A program made the translations under genes and the position numbers. A stretch of 64,000 bases of DNA from the NCBI GenBank assembly GCA_021234155.1, contig JAJEKV010000061.1, positions 248,001 through 312,000 on the forward strand. Direction: 5' to 3'. Below the pieces are notes generated by a model. That model worked only from the letters and a program-made list of their open reading frames with translations. It made no database searches and was not told where the DNA came from. This DNA is from Isoetes taiwanensis. Taxonomy: Eukaryota; Streptophyta; Lycopodiopsida; Isoetales; Isoetaceae. Shown piece by piece: positions 1 through 9,395 of this stretch (positions within the stretch are counted from its first letter, which is position 1; every line of letters starts with the position of its first letter).

Positions 1-283
1 TTGGTTTGGGTGCATATTCACACGGGGGGTGACGTAGGGCAGCGAGAGCCCTCATAATTGTATTTTGCACGCATAAAAAAAAACAACACCATATAGTATT
101 CCGCTTTGAAATCTTATAGTATTTTGCGAATCTTGTTATACAAGATAGCAAATTTTGTACTTGCATACCCCACAAGCGTGGAACTTTTACGTCACGGTAT
201 AGATTAAGGAATAAGGGGTGAATATGCCTATCCAGCGGCTCTCGTTGCTGAGTCACCCCCGGTGTGAATATGCACCCAAACCA
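1..283 (+). mobile_element. Core of a long-TIR non-autonomous DNA element, copy 1
   Basis: The first bases (TTGGTTTGGGTGCATATTC) and the last bases of this 283-bp stretch are reverse complements, so it is a stem-loop element with an AT-rich centre. No protein is encoded. A second copy at 9053-9334 has the same ends, but its interior reads in the opposite direction relative to the flanks. In copy 2 the terminal inverted repeat (TIR) extends about 85-110 bp further outward on each side, so this first copy is cut by the window edge on its left. No target-site duplication can be checked here. The superfamily is not assigned. Confidence 0.8.
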
Positions 284-480
284 AAGGGGGTTTAAGGGGA
301 TTTTAATTTAAATGTGTTGGACCCAATGGTTGTGTTAATTAATGTCAATGGTAGTTATGTGTTGGTTGTTAATGTCAATGGTTGTTATGTGTTGGGGGAT
401 TTAATTTTTACATGTTGGATGTCAATGGTAGTTATGTGTTGGTTTATTAATGTCAATGGTAGTTATGTGTTGGTTATTAT
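284..480 (+). repeat. Outer right TIR arm with a short tandem repeat
   Basis: This is the outward continuation of the right TIR of the element at 1-283 (purine-rich GGGTTTAAGGGG, then an AATTTAAATGTGTTGG segment). It contains about four diverged iterations of a 22-30 bp motif around GTCAATGGTAGTTATGTG, at roughly 336-480. Copy 2 has only one iteration, so the motif expanded locally or contracted in the other copy. The apparent open frame across it is just this repeat translated. Confidence 0.7.
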
Positions 481-647
481 ACTAAAAAATTTTTTTGGCC
501 CTTCGGGCCATAAAAAAAAAGCAGACGTGAGAATATAAAAGACATTTAAAACATGTAGCAATATGTGTTCTGTGATATGTGTTTATGTGTTATGTGTTAT
601 GTGTTATTCATTAAATGTACACCGCCAGCCAAAGGTTTAGTAGCTTC

Positions 648-1034
648 TTATGCTGAGGAAAATAAGAAATGAGGAAGAGCTCTCAAGGAATGCACAAGCC
701 TAGCAGACCATGCACGGATTGAACTGAACAGCGGAGAAAAAAAGGATTCACCTATTTGGGCACTTGGAAATGCATTTGGAAATGGACTTGGAAATGCATG
801 TGGATCTTCATATGCGCTATATTCTTCACATACATCTTCATAGTCATCTTCATATGCATCTGCTTCATATTCTTCTTCAAAAAGCCCAGCTTCTTCATAT
901 TCATCATATTCATTTTCATCTTGAAAATCATATCCATGATAAATAACTTTACCTTGCCTATGTTTAGCATTTGATCTGCGAATCAGATGTTGGAAGAAAC
1001 ATTTAATCTCTGCTTTGAGCTCTGCTTTGGACAC
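648..1034 (-). CDS. Acidic low-complexity ORF of unknown function
   Basis: This is an open frame of about 128 codons on the minus strand. The N-terminal 40 residues are mixed and fairly basic (KAELKAEIKCFFQHLIRR). The middle is very rich in Glu, Asp and Tyr (DENEYDEYEEAGLFEEE), and the C-terminal part is Phe/Pro/Ser-rich. I recognise no domain. The acidic stretch comes from imperfect GAA/GAT-like repeats, so it could be low-complexity DNA that happens to be open. A TATATATA stretch lies just upstream on the minus strand near 1046-1053. The copy at 11981-12343 keeps the middle 75 residues but differs at both ends through small indels. Both copies lie in recently duplicated DNA, so conservation between them is not evidence of selection. 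Confidence 0.25.
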   Translation of the reverse strand: MSKAELKAEIKCFFQHLIRRSNAKHRQGKVIYHGYDFQDENEYDEYEEAGLFEEEYEADAYEDDYEDVCEEYSAYEDPHAFPSPFPNAFPSAQIGESFFSPLFSSIRAWSARLVHSLRALPHFLFSSA

Positions 1035-1464
1035 ACATCACCACTATATATAACTTCCTAAATCATACTGTCCAACTATAAGAGGGGTCTGAATCATTGC
1101 AGAAGCCAATGATAAGTGTCAAAGTGCCAACACTATGACTGAACAGCACACAAGCTTATACAACTGCTTAAGTGTATGATCTACCACTGATATGTCTCGA
1201 AGGAACAAAATACAACATGCAATAAACATACTATGGATTTCTATGCCCATTAATTGAAAAAATCACTATGCTTGGCTCCAAATTTGAACCAACAAAAAGG
1301 GTCGAAAGCCTTTGCTCAACTTTATTGAAAGAAAGGTTTAAAATGGTTCCCCATGTAACAAGAAATGTCGGGCCTCAGCTATAGGTCCAAAGGCCTCACA
1401 ATGCTATATTGTCAATGTATTTAAGAGTTTGATGTCAAAAATACATCTGAATCCCAATTACACT

Positions 1465-2306
1465 TATGGTCTGAATTAATGCCCATTCCTATAATAACAT
1501 CACCTTATCATTCTGAAAGCAGTAATTTCCGCCCCTTCTGTTTTGGTCATGCCATAACCATAATCTGTAAAGACGGTACACATCAACCTCTTCAATGCTA
1601 AGTACAGGAATAACAAAGTTTCAAAGGATATTTTTGCAAAACGTAGCTAGCATACCAGCTTCCAAATCCATCACATCCTCTTCAGAATAGCAAAAACTTC
1701 CACGTAAAGTTAGACAGAACCTGTAGAAATTGCTTACCAACTAAAGACTAGGTGAAGACGTTTCTTTGCAAGTGCATATGCAGTAGCAGGTAAAATTGTA
1801 TCAAGTTCTTCATCAGTCAACTGCATGAGAATTGAAACGGACATAAAAATTAACCTTCACACCTGTTTCAGCTTTTAGCAGATCACATATGGTCTGAATT
1901 AATGCCCATTCCTATAATAACATCACCTTATCATTTCAAAGCAAGTAATTTCCCCTCTGCTTTTTGGTCATGCCATAACCATAATCAGTAAAGGCGGTAC
2001 ACATCAACCTCTTCAATGCTAAGTGCAGGGAATAACAAAGTTTCAAAGGATATTTTTGCAAAACGTAGCTAGCATACCAGCTTCCAAATCCATCACATCC
2101 TCTTCAGAATAGCAAAAACTTCCACGTAAAGTTAGACAGAACCTGTAGAAATTGCTTACCAACTAAAGACTAGGTGAAGACATTTCTTTGCAAGTGCATA
2201 TGCGATGAGTGAGTAAAATTGTATCAAGTTCTTCATCGTCCAACCGCATGAGAATTGAAACGGACATAAAAATTAACCTTCACACTGTTTTGACTTTTAG
2301 CGAGAT
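1465..2306 (+). repeat. Direct tandem duplication, about 423-bp period
   Basis: The sequence starting TATGGTCTGAATTAATGCCC at 1465 starts again at 1888 and runs through the same landmarks in order: a GGTACACATCAACCTCTTC segment, AACGTAGCTAGCATACC, and TTGCTTACCAACTAAAGAC. The same two-unit arrangement exists in the second block X (12804-13935), so the tandem duplication is older than the duplication of block X. The two units differ mainly at CTG/CAG positions. Confidence 0.85.
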
Positions 2307-2439
2307 CACATCACGGAGCCGACCGCTCGCTCCTTCTAACGAGTTCGTGTGAAGAACCAAGAATCGCCCCAAGTCTCTCTGAAACCCTAAGTCTCTCTGA
2401 AACCCTAGAGTGCATATGCACGATGGTTGCATGTGTTCT

Positions 2440-2441
<2 letters not shown>

Positions 2442-2486
<45 letters not shown>

Positions 2487-2600
2487 TTTTTTCCAAAAAG
2501 TGGGCTTTTGTTGTAAGCCCTTCGATCTTGTCTTTTTAAAGAGGGCTTTTGTTGTAAGCCCTTTGATCTTGACCATTAAGAAGGGCCAAATAAAAAAGGG
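2442..2600 (-). repeat. 42-nt poly-T tract with two small hairpin repeats
   Basis: An uninterrupted run of T occupies 2442-2483. It is followed by two copies of a segment containing GGGCTTTTGTTGTAAGCCC, each a 6-bp stem hairpin, near 2502-2520 and 2544-2562. Read on the minus strand, the hairpins precede a poly-A run, like the tail of a retroposed transcript. I could not find a convincing target-site duplication, so a SINE call is not made. The second copy (14064-14101) has its T run interrupted by CTTCC. Confidence 0.5.
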
Positions 2601-2746
2601 CGCGAGTTGCATGCAAATACTTGGTGCGCTCTAGATGTACCAATTAGTACACCTCATGCAATACGCCCACCAAATCATATGAAAACCTTAGAGAAAACTG
2701 TATAAAAGTACAAAAAAAAAACCCCCCTGTTATTATGCTACATATT

Positions 2747-3604
2747 AAGGCAAGATGTGCCATTTTCGAAAATGCCAGATCCAAATATGTATCAGAGGTG
2801 CGCACAGGCCAGAGATAGTCCCTGCTATTAGACATGGGCATCCTTTGTATAAAAGCCAACGATTGGCATCATGCAACAGCTGTATCATATAGGCCTCTTG
2901 GTGAAAGATTACAAAAGCCATCACAGAATTTAATGCCTCTATGTTTTCCAGAGTAACAGAGTAAAAACATCTACGGCACGCTATGAGCATGTAGCAAGCA
3001 CATAGAACTTGTATGTAGCTGTTTGCTCCGAGAAAATACATTTGACATAGCTTTTTCCATATGCAGATGGCACTACCATTGTATTCTAATAGTAGAGAGC
3101 ATACCCGTTACTGTAAATGGCCTCCACTGTAATATTAGCCAAGAACTTATTCGTTGCTGTGTATGGCCGCCATAGCCCTTTTAGGCGCCAACACAAATCT
3201 CATCCTATAAAAAAGTGAACTTTCCCTTTTGCATGCCGTTACTTAGGTCAATAAAAGGGCAGTCTTAATCAAATATTTTATACATATCTTCGGCTTCCAA
3301 GGACCAAATCGTAAGCATATAAGCTATTGGACCCAATAAAAATAAAAACTATGTAAGTTGACAAAATTAATTATGAGCACACCTTTCAAAAGCCTAAGTG
3401 CTTTTTGCACATAGCCCATCATTAAATTCCTTGTGTAGCAATAAATGCTACATAAGATAAAGTGACGTACCTTTTTGGAAAATGCATTTTACTACATGCT
3501 CCATTTGGCAGATATTCATTTGGCTTTGGCCCACCAAATACATTGTAAAAGATAGGTTGGATATTTTTCTTCATTTTCTTTCCCATTACTCATATTTATC
3601 CATA
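2747..3604. repeat. Tandem-unit segment upstream of the TTC tract, copy A
   Basis: Near-identical segments are at 14353-15217 (copy B) and 17952-18818 (copy C). It contains landmarks also found, more diverged, in the units after 28.7 kb, for example CTTCGGCTTCCAAGGACCAA followed by ATCGTAAGCATATAAGC. No gene is recognised. The open frames seen on the minus strand around 2745-3041 contain no recognisable domain and are treated as chance. The segment is interrupted at 3604 by a Helitron-like insertion and resumes at 6231. Confidence 0.8.
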
Positions 3605-3616
3605 CAAGAAATTTAT

Positions 3617-3638
3617 CGCGGCGGCCAAGGCCGCCGCG
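3617..3638 (-). other. Helitron 3'-terminal hairpin (copy A)
   Basis: CGCGGCGGCC, then AA, then GGCCGCCGCG forms a perfect 10-bp stem ending 12 nt from the 3' end of the insertion as read on the minus strand. Family knowledge: Helitrons carry such a hairpin about 10-12 nt before the 3' end, where it acts as a rolling-circle termination signal. An identical hairpin is at 18831-18852. It is strikingly GC/CpG-rich against the surrounding AT-rich DNA. Confidence 0.8.
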
Positions 3639-3800
3639 AACATTTCTCTTCGCCAACTCACTCTTGCAAGGGGGGACTTGTGTAACTTTAGAATGGTGTG
3701 AAAGATGATATTGGAATGCGGGACTTGCAACGAATTTCTTCCTTTAAACATTTACTCAAATTGCTCCTAAAGAATTTTACATGCAATCCATAAAAGCATT

Positions 3801-4124
3801 CTACTTTGAATGAGGGAAACATGTGAGAGAACAATCGTAGTGCTTCTTCTCCACTGTTGTTTGGCTTCTCCTACAATAAGCATGGTCTGAGTGTGACTTT
3901 CGTATGGCCATCTTCTCAAAAACATTATGCGAATCATTTGAGCATGTACATGCCAAATACATCTTAATCAATGTATTGTACACAAACACCCTTAAAACAA
4001 AAGTAATTTTTACAATGTGAGCATGAACCTTCTTTCCATTTCCAAGGGACATCTCATTTATTGGTACAATATCGTAAGGGAGATTCATAACTATCAAAGC
4101 AAGCCACAGGGTTATGTCCCTCAA
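3801..4124 (-). pseudogene. PPR (pentatricopeptide repeat) protein fragment
   Basis: The frame reads GKKVHAHIVK, then VFVYNTLIKMYLAC, then NDSHNVFEKM. This is the typical plant PLS-class PPR pattern of G-K-x-[IV]-H-A-x-I-x-K, then VFVxNTLIxMYxxCG, then DAxxVFxxM. Only about one and a half repeats (roughly residues 28-75) are recognisable. The expected Gly after Cys is Thr, and the C-terminal 30 residues do not continue the pattern. PPR proteins of this class bind organellar RNA and act in mitochondria or plastids. This fragment lacks a start, a targeting peptide and almost all repeats, so it cannot be functional. It lies inside the Helitron-like insertion, on the element's own strand, and is best read as a captured fragment. 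Confidence 0.75.
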
Positions 4125-4455
4125 ATCGACTTTCCTTACTATGTTGATGTCCAGACATGTCCTCTAGCATATAAATGCTCGTCTATATCACATAATTTGT
4201 TTAGCAATACTCAATTGCACTTTTGCATGGATACTCATGTAGGTGAGAGGAAAAACTTCAAACCTCTATCTTAGAAGATTAGAGAATATATAATGATATA
4301 ACGGATTGGAGTGAAATAGGGATTGGATTTGGTATTGCAAATATTTGCAAGCATCCAAGCTTTCCAAAACTATCGTCGTGATAAGTGCAAAGTTAAGCAA
4401 AACGCAACATAAAATAACACTATGAGAGTTGATTCTTGAATTTTCAGTTCAAATC

Positions 4456-4783
4456 TTATCCTGGTAAGATGCTTAGATAAGTAACAGTCCATGTAGCTGA
4501 CCCCAGAGCAATAGTAAGAGGCAAAAAATTATATATCCATTGTACAACATTAGAAAGAGTGGTAGATATGTAATGTGATCGAAGAATAGAAATGTATTCT
4601 TCGTCCAGTGTTTGAGTTTTCTCTTTGAGCAGAATGCCCATCAAGGCAAAATTTTCTACAGCAGGCAGATCTGGAAAAAAATAATCCGGTAACATTTTCT
4701 TCCCCTAGATGGCAGAAATTTTCATTCGAGTCCACATTCCAGGGGCTCCCAATAGCTTCTTTGGCGCAAAGCAAATTGTCCAT
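4456..4783 (-). pseudogene. Probable first exon of a D-type cyclin, frameshifted
   Basis: On the minus strand an ATG at 4783 opens MDNLLCAKEAIGSPWNVDS, similar to the N terminus of plant CYCD proteins. The Rb-binding LxCxE motif appears as LLCAKE, one residue too long. After about 30 codons the frame shifts near 4694. The next frame continues with DLPAVENFALMGILLKEK, then DEEYISILRSHY, then VVQWIYNFLPLTIALGS, resembling the start of the cyclin box (x-E-x-Y-[IV]-x-R-[LM], then A-[VI]-x-WI, then F-x-PLTA). The expected VNYLDRFLS is degraded to VTYLS. The similarity ends near a CAG followed by GATAAG, which could be a mutated 5' splice site. CYCD proteins pair with CDKs at the G1/S transition. 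The box is incomplete and broken, so this is a relic, probably captured by the Helitron-like element. Confidence 0.55.
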
Positions 4784-6200
4784 CTCCCCAAAAGGTAAAG
4801 AATGCAGGAATTAGTTGTTGGTACAATTGCATTACTTTTTTTGTTTAAATCTCAAACACGGCGGTTTAGGACGAGGAACAGATTTTTCTTATCTTTGAAT
4901 GCGATAGTTGTGAGCTAACCGTAAATCGATCTAATACCCAGCGAGGCGGTGTGAAAGAGCAGAAGGCGACTAAGTAGTTTGACTCAAGTTTGGGTTTAGA
5001 ATCCCGCAGACGGGAATTTGGTGTTGATTCAATAAAAGACAAAGATGCGTAGGTTAAGAAGGTCGCCCAAATTCGAGAAAACATGGAAGCAATCTTTAGC
5101 CCTGGCCCGAAAATCGAGTCACGGTACTCGAACGGAAATCGGTGTTTTGATTTGGGTCCGTTTCTTCCCTGGCGATTGTAGAGGACTTGCCGATTCCCAC
5201 CGTGAATTCTTCCAATCGTGGTGCGAGGATTCGAACTTTGCCGCAAAGACCGGGCGAATATGAATTCCACCGTTCCATATATCTTTGCGTTCTCTCAGAA
5301 TTGGCGCAGAGAGTGGGCGCATACTGGCGTGTCTTGGTATCCTTCGAATGAGCATCGAAAAATGCTACATTGTTCCGCGCTTAACTTCGGCAGAGCTACC
5401 GCTTGATGATTTATAGCCCCTCGCCGTGTTCGGGATCGCCGATCCCGCCCAAAACCCATCTCCTTTTATTACCGCCACAATTTTAGCCCAAAACAAAGAA
5501 TTCAATGGCTTTTTTCAATTTCATAGCGGTGGTTTTGTACGAACAATTCAATCAGTTTAGAGCAAGAAAAATCACAATTTTGATGCAAATCGTGAGACCC
5601 CATCACTAGAGAGCAATGAAAAATCACAATTTTAGTTTAGATTCGCATTTCAATCAGAACAGAATAAGGAAAAAACAGGATTTTGGTATTGAATTAAGAG
5701 CTTACTAACTGTGGCAGAGGTAAATGTGGTTACTCCGGCATCCTGCACGCTCTTATTTCCAGTTATAATCGAAGATCTTCAACTGCAGTTATAATCGAAG
5801 ATCCAAACGCTTTTTGGGCTCTGCTTTTTCAGGACTCGAAGATCTTCAACGGCAGTGAACTTGCTGCGAGAGCTTCTGGTCTGGCTCCGTTTTTCAGAGC
5901 TTGAAGAGCTTTCAGGGTTTTTAGAGCAAACAGAACAAACGATTATCCCCAGCCATAGACAATCTTCAACGCCATAGCCCACAAAACAGGGAAGCACTTT
6001 TGCTACTGTCAATTTCTGGTCAGCAAATCTATCGGCTTGTGTTGCTTGATTCCCAATCCCAAATAGAGAAAACCCGGAGTCTGTGCGCAATCTCGTGCAA
6101 AAACTTCACCGGAAATTTCTATTCAGAACTTGTACCCAGGAAAAAGAAGCCGAAAAAAAGCACAGGTGTCGCCAAAATATTAAAGCACAAAAGAATCGAA
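4784..6200. other. Unrecognised interior of the copy A Helitron-like element
   Basis: This 1.4 kb is locally richer in GC and CpG (about 4900-5460) than its surroundings. It lies upstream of the cyclin-like exon on the minus strand, so it may be the captured 5' leader and promoter of that gene. Minus-strand open frames at 4866-5270 and 5779-6090 show no domain I recognise. The second has a Ser/Arg-rich stretch. Short direct repeats occur near 5767-5860 (CGAAGATCTTCAAC and similar, three times). No other feature seen. Confidence 0.4.
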
Positions 6201-6433
6201 TCTTCGGTAAATCAATTATATATGTGTAGATTAGATACCATAACTCCATCATCAATAGAAATTTAGCATATAATAAATTCACAACTTAGGGATTTTTCAA
6301 TCCATTAAGCCCTCTTATTGTAATTAAATTCCATGTATCTTGCTGCCTTAAACTTGTATATATATTTTTCATCTTATCAGCAATATTCCAAGCCTTTTTT
6401 CAAACTTTGTAAAACTTTCAAATTTCCAAATTT

Positions 6434-6538
6434 TTCTTCTTCTTCTTCTTCTTCTTCTTCTTCTTCTTCTTCTTCTTCTTCTTCTTCTTCTTCTTCTTCT
6501 TCTTCTTCTTCTTCTTCTTCTTCTTCTTCTTCTTCTTC
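6434..6538 (+). repeat. (TTC)n microsatellite, about 35 repeats
   Basis: An uninterrupted TTC run ends the copy A unit. Each unit of the array ends in such a tract. The polySer, polyPhe, polyLeu or polyGlu frames through it are translation artefacts of a triplet repeat. Pure homopurine-homopyrimidine mirror repeats of this length can form triplex (H-DNA) structures. Confidence 0.95.
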
Positions 6539-6580
6539 CCCCATCCCTCCCTCGGGATGTAGGACTCCTCTGTTTATAAG

Positions 6581-6619
6581 GGAAGTAGGACCACCCCTAT
6601 AAAGAGGGGTCCTACTTCC
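6581..6619. repeat. Inverted repeat following the TTC tract (copy A)
   Basis: GGAAGTAGGACC and GGGGTCCTACTTCC pair around a short AT-containing loop, giving a stem of about 12-16 bp with one mismatch. The same element stands just downstream of the TTC tract in most other intact units (15546, 34690, 42585, 49462, 53219, 57042 and 60849 starts). It is preceded by a conserved CATCCCTCCCTCGGGATG and CTCTGTTTATAAGGG. The function is unknown. Confidence 0.75.
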
Positions 6620-8970
6620 ACACTGAAAAGAAAATAGATACATCATTCTATATTATTGCGTGAAAATAATATATTCACATGCAGAATATTGGGTACTTTT
6701 GACATAATATCTAAGCCATGGCACATTGGGCCAAGGTAAGTTTTCATTTGGGTACATGGATAAGGCTCGGTGGGCCAATATCCAGACTCATAGCATATGA
6801 AGGTCTTATAGCACTTGTGGACCACAACCTCGTATCGGCACATTATGAGCCAAAATGCTCCATGTACAAATGCATGACCACATGTATATTTCCAACTAGC
6901 AAAATATATTGCCATAATAATGACACCATGCCACTATGGCATAGTGGGAAAGACATCCGAAATCCGTAATATGCATGTTATGTGGCATTGTGGATTACAA
7001 AACCCAACAAGTCATGACTATTCTTGTATCAAAACTTGGCAGATCCTACTCTATTATAAAAAGGGGTAACTTTCAATCTAACCTGGGTTTGCGGAAGAGA
7101 TCGTTTGCGGATACCTCCGACAAGTGGATGTCACAATTTCTTCTTGAATATGTTCTTACCAAGACTACGGTTACTCTATGCACAAACACATAAAAATACC
7201 TCGTTCATGGTAAAACCATTAATCCAATACCCACCACGGTTTTACGCCAGGCCACATCGAACTCTCCAAACCATAAAATCATGATAATCAATATTCATAT
7301 AGTCAGAAACCATATTGCTTTGTATATTCAGTATGTTTAATTCCATCTATTGTCAAATTGTAATCTTTAAATCTCTCAAAAAATATTTTTCATGCCATTA
7401 TCGTAATTTCATATAAAGTACCACATTATTTTTGATCAGAATGTTATCATATCAGAACTATTAATTTGTCCATATATCTCAAATAGTAATTTATCCATTA
7501 TTTTATCAACACTTAAAACTGCAATACAAGTCATAATGATAATCTTCCCTTACTTAACTTTCCATATTTAATCATTCTTCTCTATGCAATATAAGACAGA
7601 TCTCACCACATTTTGTGATTTTGTGATGCAGTATAGAAGCCCATTAGTCTTCACGCATCCTTGTAACTCTAACCACTGAAATTAAATCAGGGAGAAGATG
7701 TTTTGGTTACCTGCACCCAAACAATGCCAATGTTAGCAAATCATGGTAACAAGACAAGGCGTCGGGTAAGCTATAAAACATCATGGCTCTTCGCCCTTCA
7801 CCCTTTAAATTCAGCAAATTAGCTCATATAATAAGCAAAATATGCTATGTATTAGGAGAGAAAAAGTATACTGCTGCTCACCACAGCACACCGTGGACCA
7901 TTTCCAAATGGTTCCCATTAGATTCATATGCCTAAGTGCCAAATCATGCAAAATCATGAATTCTTAAACCTCTCATTGCACAAGGTATATTGACAAGGCA
8001 GCCCATTGAGTACCAAAACCATAGTATTCCTCTTTTTAGAGCTGGACCATTAAAGCGGTCTTATAACTTGCCTAAAATCCAATATACCGATTATAGGTCA
8101 ACATACCATAGCCAAAACAAATGTTCAACTGTTTGATCAAGATAGACCGTGTTAATCATATATCTACCCTATTTTTTGTAGCCGGATGCATAAGATGAGC
8201 ACCCTAAACTAGGCAACAACCCAGCAGAAATTGTATGACCTCTATCGGTGACTGCGTGGTTGTTATTCTTACATATGCCAACTAAGTGGAGACGCAAAGA
8301 CTAAGCAAGCTAAGAAACCTAAGGAAACCAAGTATGCACATTAAGTAATCCCACAAATAAACAACATATGCAACACGGCCTCTAAAACATGAGGAGCATT
8401 CTATTGCCTTAGCATTGAATAGTCTGCGGGGATGTAGGCGACCACTGCGGGCACCTAATATCTACCCAACCAGCAATGAAAGCAACAACTCATGCTAGGT
8501 AAGTACCACGATTAAATACCGGGTCCTTTTAATCTTAAATACCTCGGTCTTTTTTAACGATTAAGCAATATAATGCATATCATCAAGCTTGCTTCAAAGA
8601 AGCACAAAAAAACTTTGGCAACAAGTGCGCATGTATGCATTTCCAAGCAAGCAATAATGGCACAATGATCCTACACCACTGTACCGATTATCAAATCCTT
8701 ACACCACTTAGCTTATTCTTTTTACAATCAAAGATAAGCGGAATCTTAAGAACTTTGATAGCTAAATAGCAAAACGAAATTAGATCTTGCCATGTTTTTA
8801 CAAGTAGATAGCCATTCAAAACTGTTTGAGAAGGCCGAAATATTTAGCTCGGATACTAACTTCATGCCGATTCTATTTCGTATGGACTTCCTGCCCGGGT
8901 ATCGGTTTGGTTCTTGCACTATAAGGCAACAAAGCAAAGATCACATGCATCAAACCAGTCGCATCACATA
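6620..8970. repeat. Tandem-unit segment downstream of the TTC tract, copy A
   Basis: This segment is collinear with 15587-17951 (copy B) at high identity. It shares landmarks with the units after 28.7 kb, for example ACCTCCGACAAGTGGATGTC followed by TTTCTTCTTGAATATG, and a CCACATCGAACTC segment. I see no gene. A plus-strand frame at 15784-16251 in copy B is interrupted in copy A, which argues against coding. It ends at GTCGCATCAC, where the long-TIR element begins. Confidence 0.8.
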
Positions 8971-9395
8971 ACCAACACATAACTACCATTGACATTAATA
9001 AATATAACCATTGGATCCAACACATTTAAATTAAAATCCCCTTAAACCCCCTTTGGTTTGGGTGCATATTCGGGGGGTGACTCGGGCATCGAGCTTGGGA
9101 TTGGCATATTCGCCTCTTATTCCATAATAATCACCCGCACGTAAAAGTTCCTCATTTGTGGGGTATGCAAAGTACAAGATTTGCTATCTTGTATAATAAT
9201 AAGATTAAGCAAAATACTATAAGATTTCAACCAGGAATACTATATGGTGTTGATTTCGCACGCCCAAAATACAATTATGAGGGGCTCTCGGCGCCCCACG
9301 TCACCCCCGTGTGAATATGCACCCAAACCAAAGGGGTTTAAGGGGATTTTAATTTAAATGTGTTGGATCAATGGTTATATTTATTAATGTCAATG
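8971..9395. mobile_element. Long-TIR non-autonomous element, copy 2 (core inverted)
   Basis: The left TIR begins at ATAACCAACACATAACTACC (8971) and runs about 105 bp through AATTTAAATTAAAATCCCC-like sequence to TTTGGTTTGGGTGCATATTC. The right TIR mirrors it from about 9312. Its distal part is displaced to 11802-11823 by a 2.4 kb insertion at 9395/9396. The 282-bp core (9053-9334) is the reverse complement of the core at 1-283, although the flanking sequences are in the same orientation. No coding sequence. Being fold-back in structure, it may belong to a MITE or Foldback-like group; superfamily not assigned. Confidence 0.75.

Larger units (their letters stand above)
459..2746. repeat. Block X, copy 1 of a duplicated segment
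   Basis: This block recurs in the same orientation at 11802-14352 with high similarity. The differences are small indels, CAG/CTG-centred changes and one 277-bp insertion in the other copy. It contains an acidic ORF (minus strand), an internal 423-bp tandem duplication, a 42-nt poly-T tract and a pair of small hairpin repeats. It joins the tandem-unit segment near 2747. The third unit (copy C, from 17952) lacks block X entirely, so block X plus the adjacent long-TIR element look like an insertion into the basic unit, later duplicated with it. Confidence 0.8.
3605..6230 (-). mobile_element. Non-autonomous Helitron-like element with gene fragments (copy A)
   Basis: Copy B supplies an empty site (15217/15218), so the 2626-bp insertion is defined to the base. 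On the minus strand it starts with TC (TCTACACATATAATTG). It ends in a perfect 10-bp-stem GC hairpin followed by 12 nt that finish CTTG. It sits between an A and a T of the target with no target duplication. These are Helitron hallmarks. The one departure is the terminal CTTG where CTRR is usual. No Rep/helicase coding sequence is present. Inside are minus-strand fragments resembling a PPR protein (3801-4124) and a D-type cyclin (4456-4783), as expected for a Helitron that picked up host gene pieces. Confidence is high that it is an insertion and fairly high that it is a Helitron. Confidence 0.8.

Noticed and set aside
2280-2634. PolyPhe and polyLys frames across the poly-T tract, and a possible SINE tail
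   Set aside because: The frames are homopolymer artefacts. No RNA polymerase III boxes or convincing target-site duplication were found to support a SINE.
4866-5270. 134-codon minus-strand frame upstream of the cyclin-like exon
   Set aside because: Open frames occur on both strands in this CpG-richer stretch and none shows a domain. It is better explained as a captured leader or promoter region.
6333-6646. Open frames giving long polySer, polyGlu, polyPhe or polyLeu proteins at each TTC tract (also at 15.3, 34.4, 38.3, 42.4, 53.0 and 56.8 kb)
   Set aside because: They are translations of a triplet microsatellite, open on both strands, with no conserved flanking coding sequence.
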